Positions 6,198 through 10,000 of a stretch of 10,000 nucleotides of DNA are shown here, piece after piece. Both the position numbers and the translations under genes were made by a program. Each line of letters opens with the position of its first letter. Positions within the stretch are counted from its first letter, which is position 1. The notes beneath the pieces were generated by a model. The model was not told the origin of the DNA. It saw only the letters and a list, made by a program, of their open reading frames with translations, and searched no databases. Source of the DNA: Rheinheimera sp. (lineage in GTDB: Bacteria; Pseudomonadota; Gammaproteobacteria; Enterobacterales; Alteromonadaceae); contig NZ_JAIWOI010000137.1 in NCBI RefSeq assembly GCF_020217005.1, forward strand, positions 1 to 10,000, given 5' to 3'.

Positions 6198-7160
6198 CTA
6201 CTGAAGCAAAGGTACTCCGGCATGAGTTGACTCTGCTGCCAAATCACTTGGATAAACCACACCAGTAAGAATCTCCGACTCTACCCAAAGCCTTGCACAT
6301 GCACTCTCATCGAGGCTCTGCGGAGGAAATTTTGCTGAGGCAGGGTTTCCCCTAAGCTCGCTGAGTTTGTCAGGGCCGTAATAGGCCCCCCCATTTGCCT
6401 GCGCTGAAGTTGCGGCAAACAATGTGGGTAAAGCACCTTGGGGGGCGGGTTGAAACAGAAACCACAGGAAGCGACGGGCCATGCCTTGAGCGCTCCAGGG
6501 ACCAGCACTATTAATCAGCAAGTCAGTACGGGAAATACCGGGATGAGAGGCGATACTCTGGATCCCCCAGTTCGCTGCATCACTTTGTCGCTGAAGCTCG
6601 CGAGCGAACATCAGACAGGCAAGCTTTGATTGACTGTAGGCCGACATTGGCTTGTAATCTTTCTGCGATTGCAGGTCGCCAAAATTGATTGCCCCGCTTC
6701 GGGCCGCAATACTGGATACCGTCACTACACGCGGCTGATTTCCTCTGCGCAACAGCGGCAAAAGCCCAGCAGTCAATGCAAAATGGCCAAGGTAATTGGT
6801 ACCAAATTGCAGCTCAAACCCATCTGTCGTTGCTTGCCATTTTGGTGGAGTCATCACTGCTGCATTATTGATCAGAATGTCAATACTGCTGTGTGAAGCC
6901 TGAATCTGTTGGACGAATGCCTCAATAGAGGCCAAACTGGCAAGGTCTAGTGTCATATATGCCACATTCGCATTTGCGACAGTTTTGCTGATCTGGTTGA
7001 GTGCAGCCATCCCCTTTAACTGATTTCGACCTGCAACAATTACATTTGCGCCGGCTTTAGCCAGTGCTATTGCAGTTTGGAATCCGAGGCCGCCAGTACC
7101 TGTAACCACGGCTGTGCGGCCATGTTGAGATGGGATGTCAGAAGCTGTCCAATGGGTCAT
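6198..7160 (-). CDS. Short-chain dehydrogenase/reductase, retinol-dehydrogenase-like
   Basis: A 320-residue NAD(P)-dependent oxidoreductase with a Rossmann fold. Visible elements are a glycine-rich nucleotide loop at 18-27 (VVTGTGGLGF), LDLASL at about 71-76 with the adenine-contacting aspartate, NNAAV at 98-102, TVSS at 147-150 with the catalytic serine, and YSQSK at 175-179 with catalytic Tyr and Lys. The loop is one residue shorter than the usual TGxxxGxG. Length and the C-terminal YYGPDKLSELRG piece match the retinol-dehydrogenase-like SDR subgroup, which is often annotated only as oxidoreductase. Arg45 in AGRN suggests NADP preference. TTGAGGCA precedes the ATG by 7 nt. It is first in the operon and divergent from the TetR gene, whose product probably represses it. 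The substrate cannot be told. Confidence 0.9.
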   Translation of the reverse strand: MTHWTASDIPSQHGRTAVVTGTGGLGFQTAIALAKAGANVIVAGRNQLKGMAALNQISKTVANANVAYMTLDLASLASIEAFVQQIQASHSSIDILINNAAVMTPPKWQATTDGFELQFGTNYLGHFALTAGLLPLLRRGNQPRVVTVSSIAARSGAINFGDLQSQKDYKPMSAYSQSKLACLMFARELQRQSDAANWGIQSIASHPGISRTDLLINSAGPWSAQGMARRFLWFLFQPAPQGALPTLFAATSAQANGGAYYGPDKLSELRGNPASAKFPPQSLDESACARLWVESEILTGVVYPSDLAAESTHAGVPLLQ

Positions 7161-7195
7161 AATACTTGCCTCAAAATGGTGAGATAACTACAATT

Positions 7196-7236
7196 AGTGC
7201 ACATTAAAATGCACTCAGTGCAAACATTAATGCATT
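7196..7236. promoter_or_regulatory. Tandem dyads, probable TetR operator pair
   Basis: Two 20-bp dyads lie side by side: AGTGCA-N8-TGCACT at 7196-7215 and AGTGCA-N8-TGCATT at 7217-7236. Their 21-bp period is about two helical turns, so two dimers would bind the same face. They occupy the middle of the 103-bp gap between the divergent dehydrogenase and TetR-family genes, the standard place for a local TetR repressor to control both. Binding by the adjacent regulator is inferred. Confidence 0.65.
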
Positions 7237-7263
7237 GGATGCGTTGATGCAATAGGTTTTTAC

Positions 7264-7875
7264 ATGTCAGAAATTCATACACTCTTAGCGTCACCTCAAC
7301 CGGAAGGTGCACGCGAGCGCAAGCGTCGTGAAACACGCCAACGAATTGCCGAAGTTGCACTGCGTTTGTTTCTTGCTCAGGGGTACCACGGCACTACTTT
7401 GGATGTGATCGCGGAAGAGGCAGGTATCTCGCGTCGTACTTTCTTTTCTTACTTCAAATCGAAAGACGATATTATTATGTTTGGGCTGGAAGCCGATTGG
7501 GCCAGCATGATTGATGATTTGCTTAAAACTTCACCAGATGTAGCGCCTATAAATGCAATTCGCGATCTGATGGTCCGGCGGATCGAACGTCATAACACAG
7601 CGCAGATGCAGGCTATCGACAAACTGATGCTCTCAAGCGAATCACTGCTGGCCCGTAAACAATCGTTTTACATCAAACAGGAGCAACTGTTATTCAGCGC
7701 CCTGTGTGAAGTATGGCGACAACCTGAGCGCCGCCCAGCTTTGCGTATGTTAGCCATGATGTCTATCGGGGCTATGAGGATTGCACTTCAGGCCTGGCGA
7801 GAAAGCACTGATCCGAACAAAACAGTGAGCAGTTTTATCCTGGATGCATTCAACTGTGTCAGAGCTGAACTTTAG
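7264..7875 (+). CDS. TetR/AcrR family transcriptional repressor
   Basis: A 203-residue regulator of normal TetR length. Residues about 20-67 form the N-terminal helix-turn-helix domain: RQRIAEVALRLFLAQGYHGT, then TLDVIAEEAGISRRTFFSYF and SKDDI, matching the family signature closely. The C-terminal part, about 80-200, is helical and variable, as expected for the ligand-binding and dimerisation domain. A basic, unstructured N-terminus (about residues 13-22) precedes it. The gene diverges from the dehydrogenase-led operon; the tandem dyads between them suggest control of both directions. The ribosome binding site is weak, AGG at 7254-7256, 7 nt before the ATG. The inducing ligand is unknown; it may be a substrate of the dehydrogenase or hydrolase next door. 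Confidence 0.92.
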   Translation: MSEIHTLLASPQPEGARERKRRETRQRIAEVALRLFLAQGYHGTTLDVIAEEAGISRRTFFSYFKSKDDIIMFGLEADWASMIDDLLKTSPDVAPINAIRDLMVRRIERHNTAQMQAIDKLMLSSESLLARKQSFYIKQEQLLFSALCEVWRQPERRPALRMLAMMSIGAMRIALQAWRESTDPNKTVSSFILDAFNCVRAEL

Positions 7876-7918
7876 CTAACAATAATCATTGTGAAACTAA
7901 GTAAGGCATTGCGAATAA

Positions 7919-7945
7919 CTGGCCCTTCGTGAAGATAAGGGCCAG
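7919..7945. terminator. Hairpin between convergent genes
   Basis: CTGGCCCTT at 7919-7927 pairs perfectly with AAGGGCCAG at 7937-7945 around a 9-nt loop, 44 bp after the TetR stop. A smaller GCCTG/CAGGC hairpin follows at 7960-7972. Neither has a T run on either strand, so intrinsic termination is doubtful. Position between convergent genes nonetheless suggests a 3-prime-end structure. Confidence 0.4.
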
Positions 7946-8005
7946 CTCATCAGTTATATGCCTGTTGCAGGCAGGTCTGATTCACACAAATGGCAGAGTT
8001 GAGGT

Positions 8006-8902
8006 TCAGGTGTCAGAGTAAGATGGTCCTTCAATATCAGCAATCAACCCTATTTGGGTCGGGCGCCAGCCTAAATGCTCCTGAGTATTCTCACTTGAAG
8101 CTAAAATATCCATAGCCGCAAAATGAGCAAACCAGCCGAAATGCTCCGCAGCCTCTTCTGCTGATTTGCTGATAACCGGCAGATCCAGTTTGCGGCCTAT
8201 CACTTCTGCAATTTTAACGAATGGAATACCGGCTTCCGCAACCGCATGATAGCGAGCCCCCATACAACCTTTTTCAACGACCAACCTGAACAGCCTTGCA
8301 GCATCAAGCAGATGTACAGCAGGCCAGTTGTTTTGGCCTGCTCCAGCATAGACAGATAGGCCTTTTTGACGGGCGATGTGAATGAGCATTGGAACAAAAG
8401 CATGATCACCCTCGCCATGCACAGACGGAGGCAACCTGATTACCGATGTATGCACCCCTCGTTTTGCTGCAGCATCAGCCGCCTCTTCCGAAGCAGCTCT
8501 GGGATGAGCCAATGAGCCTGTTTGGGGTAAAGTTTGTTCTGTAACCAGCTGGCCTCTTGGCAGAATACCAAGAGCAGAAGTAACAACCAAAGGCCTTGTG
8601 GTTTCACTTAATGCATCAGCCAGAACTTCAATAACTCGGCGATCATTTTCACAATTCTCTTTGAACCTGGAAAAATCATGATTAAACGCGGTGTGGATCA
8701 CAGCATCAGCCGATGCGGCAACATGCCATAATGATTCAGGCTGATCTATAGTACCGATATGAACTTCGGCCCCTAAGCTCATCACCACAGTCGCCGCTTC
8801 GGTAGAGCGCGCCAGACCTATGACCTGATGTCCTGCATCTATTAACTCCTTTACGACTGCTTTACCCACAAATCCGCTGGCTCCGGTGACAAAAATACGC
8901 AT
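8006..8902 (-). CDS. Atypical NAD(P)-binding SDR, epimerase-like
   Basis: A 298-residue extended-type SDR. A canonical TGASGFVG nucleotide loop sits at 6-13, followed by GLARS at 29-33, VIHTAFNHDFSRF at 68-80 and VVTSALG at 106-112. Where classical enzymes have YxxxK this one has PRAASEEAA (134-142), so the usual catalytic tyrosine is absent. The downstream motifs VIRLPPSVHGEGDH, NNWPAVHLLDAARLFRL and HFGWFAHFAA are those of a widespread bacterial family usually labelled NAD-dependent epimerase/dehydratase or SDR family oxidoreductase, whose reaction is not established to my knowledge. The frame is open to 8953, but the ATG at 8902 has AGGAGA at ideal spacing and begins directly with MRIFVTGASG. 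The gene appears monocistronic, separated from its upstream neighbour by a hairpin. Confidence 0.88.
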   Translation of the reverse strand: MRIFVTGASGFVGKAVVKELIDAGHQVIGLARSTEAATVVMSLGAEVHIGTIDQPESLWHVAASADAVIHTAFNHDFSRFKENCENDRRVIEVLADALSETTRPLVVTSALGILPRGQLVTEQTLPQTGSLAHPRAASEEAADAAAKRGVHTSVIRLPPSVHGEGDHAFVPMLIHIARQKGLSVYAGAGQNNWPAVHLLDAARLFRLVVEKGCMGARYHAVAEAGIPFVKIAEVIGRKLDLPVISKSAEEAAEHFGWFAHFAAMDILASSENTQEHLGWRPTQIGLIADIEGPSYSDT

Positions 8903-8995
8903 GAAAGATTCTCCTGCTTGATAGCAGTTATTAATGTTAGCGACGAAACTCAAACCTGAGCGAAATCTAAACCATGACTTCGGCGATACCGAGCT

Positions 8996-9026
8996 AAAAG
9001 CAGACTAGCTGCACGATAAAGTCTGC
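8996..9026 (-). terminator. Terminator after the NTF2/Atu4866-like gene
   Basis: On the minus strand GCAGACT (9026-9020) pairs with AGTCTGC (9006-9000) over a 13-nt loop and is followed by TTTTAG. The same stem on the plus strand is followed by CTTTT, so it could work in both directions. It lies 65 bp beyond the stop codon at 9091. The T run is only four bases, so strength is uncertain. Confidence 0.5.
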
Positions 9027-9090
9027 CTTTTATGCGTTCTCATCCAAAAAATACTATGGCTCTGCTGACAAGGAAAACCGTGATTCTCCG

Positions 9091-9861
9091 CTACTGCCGA
9101 CGATAAAAAATCATGCCGCCATGGTGCAAAGTGTTGGCATCAACAAACACACCGTCTGCGGTAAAGCCTGTATCGTCCCAATAATCAATCTGGTTACCTT
9201 TGACTTCGTAGCGCCCCTGATAAGCACTTTCTTTGTGTCCACGGGCCTCGTCGTAGCGGCCATTGGCAAGCAGTTGCTGACGGATCCGGCCATCTGCTGT
9301 AACCCACATGCCCAAATAAGGATGTTGTGCACTCATTGGTTGATCTCCTTGTTGATCAAAAGATGTTGGAAGAGGAATACGGTTCATCACATCGTCGTAT
9401 TGAGTTAAATCGAGAAAAGCTATCACCTCAGTGGCACGCAGCTGCTGCATGCGGAAAATCCAGACAAAGCTGTTGTTATAGGGCTTGCCGTCTTTCGCCA
9501 CTGCTGCTCCGTCCCAATACACCACCACATCATTGCCTTCGGCCCAGATGTCGTTCACCCTGGGTTTGACGAAGGAAGAAAGACGGGCCGCAAATGGCGC
9601 AACGGCCTGTTCGAGAAACACTGCGCGGCCTCTATAAGTGCCAGCCGCCGGACTGCTGCCTTTGATAGTCCAGACCACATCCTCAGAGAGCACCTCCTGA
9701 AAAAATGTGCTGCCACCTGCCGCCCACTTGGCAAATGCCTGTGCAATAAAGGCTTTGTTTTTTTCTGTAACAGCCTTATCCGAACTGGCCTGTGTAAAAA
9801 AGCTGGTCATCATGGCTAAAACCAACAGCATGCTGCTAAACAAGCGGTTTTGTACTGTCAT
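9091..9861 (-). CDS. Secreted two-domain protein: SnoaL/NTF2-like plus Atu4866-like
   Basis: A 256-residue exported protein. Residues 1-25 are a Sec signal peptide (NRLFSSMLLVLAMMTSFF core, cleavage near TQA-SSD). Residues about 30-160 resemble the SnoaL/NTF2-like ketosteroid-isomerase fold (FFQEVLSEDVVWTIKGSSPA, TYRGRAVF, DVVVYWDG, FVWIFRM), a cup-shaped ligand-binding domain. Residues 176-256 match the small Atu4866 family: LGMWVTADGRIRQQLLANGR, YDEARG, YQGRYEV, IDYWDDTGFTADGVF, MIFYRR. The frame opens at 9927, but the ATG at 9861 has AGGAGA 8 nt upstream and heads the signal peptide. The junction hides an AAGGAG plus ATG at 9336, so the second domain might also be made alone. Function is unknown; no catalytic assignment is justified. 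Confidence 0.85.
   Translation of the reverse strand: MTVQNRLFSSMLLVLAMMTSFFTQASSDKAVTEKNKAFIAQAFAKWAAGGSTFFQEVLSEDVVWTIKGSSPAAGTYRGRAVFLEQAVAPFAARLSSFVKPRVNDIWAEGNDVVVYWDGAAVAKDGKPYNNSFVWIFRMQQLRATEVIAFLDLTQYDDVMNRIPLPTSFDQQGDQPMSAQHPYLGMWVTADGRIRQQLLANGRYDEARGHKESAYQGRYEVKGNQIDYWDDTGFTADGVFVDANTLHHGGMIFYRRQ
9336..9352 (-). promoter_or_regulatory. Internal ribosome binding site and in-frame start at the domain junction
   Basis: On the minus strand AAGGAG is followed after eight bases by an ATG at 9336-9334 that is in frame with the larger gene. Translation from it would give an 81-residue protein beginning MSAQHPYLGMW, which is the whole Atu4866-like domain and the usual size of that family as a separate protein. 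Confidence 0.5.
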
Positions 9862-9892
9862 AGTGATTTCTCCTGTGGCTAATGAGTGCTGT

Positions 9893-9918
9893 AGACCAGC
9901 TGTTGCCTGGTCTTTTTT
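9893..9918 (+). terminator. Terminator-shaped hairpin in the upstream region of the 9861 gene
   Basis: On the plus strand AGACCAG (9893-9899) pairs with CTGGTCT (9907-9913) over a 7-nt loop and runs straight into further Ts, six in all at 9913-9918. It has a textbook intrinsic terminator shape, but no plus-strand gene precedes it. On the minus strand it would be a plain hairpin in the leader of the two-domain gene. Confidence 0.45.
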
Positions 9919-9936
9919 GTTCAGCACTACTGTGGC

Positions 9937-10000
9937 TCAGGCAGAATCTATGGTGATAGAAAGATCCTCCAGACTTATTGCATTATTGTCCGGTTGAATA
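9937..10000 (-). CDS. Possible C-terminal end of a gene entering from the right
   Basis: On the minus strand an open frame enters at the window edge and reads IQPDNNAISLEDLSITIDSA before a TGA at 9939-9937. Twenty codons are too few to identify a family or to prove coding. The residue mix looks plausible for a real C-terminus, and the 75-bp gap to the next minus-strand start is what an operon or neighbour gene would leave. Confidence 0.25.
   Translation of the reverse strand, partial: IQPDNNAISLEDLSITIDSA

Noticed and set aside
9707..9997. Plus-strand 96-codon frame at the right end
   Set aside because: Antisense to the signal peptide region of the secreted two-domain gene, no ribosome binding site, and it runs through the terminator-shaped hairpin.
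1..10000. CRISPR arrays, tRNA or rRNA genes, insertion sequences, prophage or toxin-antitoxin pairs
   Set aside because: Looked for regularly spaced repeats, cloverleaf-like sequences, transposase motifs and small paired genes; none were seen.

Overview
The window looks like chromosomal DNA of a free-living Gram-negative gammaproteobacterium. Base composition is roughly balanced. The genes for inner-membrane AzlCD, exported and lipobox-bearing proteins, a KpsS-like glycosyltransferase and a periplasmic delta-class carbonic anhydrase all point to a diderm. The overall flavour resembles Rheinheimera/Alishewanella-type aquatic bacteria, but that is an impression, not a demonstrated placement. 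No rRNA, tRNA, CRISPR array or recognisable transposase was seen.

Layout, left to right. (1) Positions 1-1507, minus strand: a tightly coupled operon of an XRE-cupin regulator, azlC and azlD (azlD runs off the left edge), with 4-bp and 8-bp gene overlaps. A perfect 32-bp palindrome built of two abutting 16-bp GTTCT-N6-AGAAC units lies over its promoter. (2) 1762-2622, plus strand: a secreted delta-class carbonic anhydrase followed by a strong hairpin. (3) 2710-3699, minus strand: an orphan capsule-synthesis (KpsS/KpsC-like) glycosyltransferase-type protein, convergent with the carbonic anhydrase. (4) About 3700-4116: a gene-free stretch holding a third GTTCT-N6-AGAAC site, a bulged inverted repeat 126 bp across, and a minus-strand terminator. 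(5) 7160 down to 4117, minus strand: a probable four-gene operon (short-chain dehydrogenase, small lipoprotein, lipoprotein alpha/beta hydrolase, four-helix membrane protein). It diverges from a TetR-family repressor gene (7264-7875, plus); two tandem 20-bp dyads lie in the 103-bp space between them. (6) 8902 down to 8006, minus strand: an atypical NAD(P)-binding epimerase-like SDR. (7) 9861 down to 9091, minus strand: a secreted two-domain protein (SnoaL/NTF2-like plus Atu4866-like). A textbook ribosome binding site and an in-frame ATG sit exactly at the domain junction. The right edge may carry the last codons of another minus-strand gene.

Two local regulatory circuits can be proposed. One is XRE-cupin control of the azlCD amino-acid exporter. 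The other is TetR control of the dehydrogenase/lipoprotein/hydrolase/membrane-protein operon, whose first three genes share an identical TTGAGGCA ribosome-binding octamer. No large novel system is evident. The strongest leads are the fused gene with its internal start, the double operator with a distant third copy, the tandem TetR dyads, and the inverted-repeat-bounded intergenic segment.
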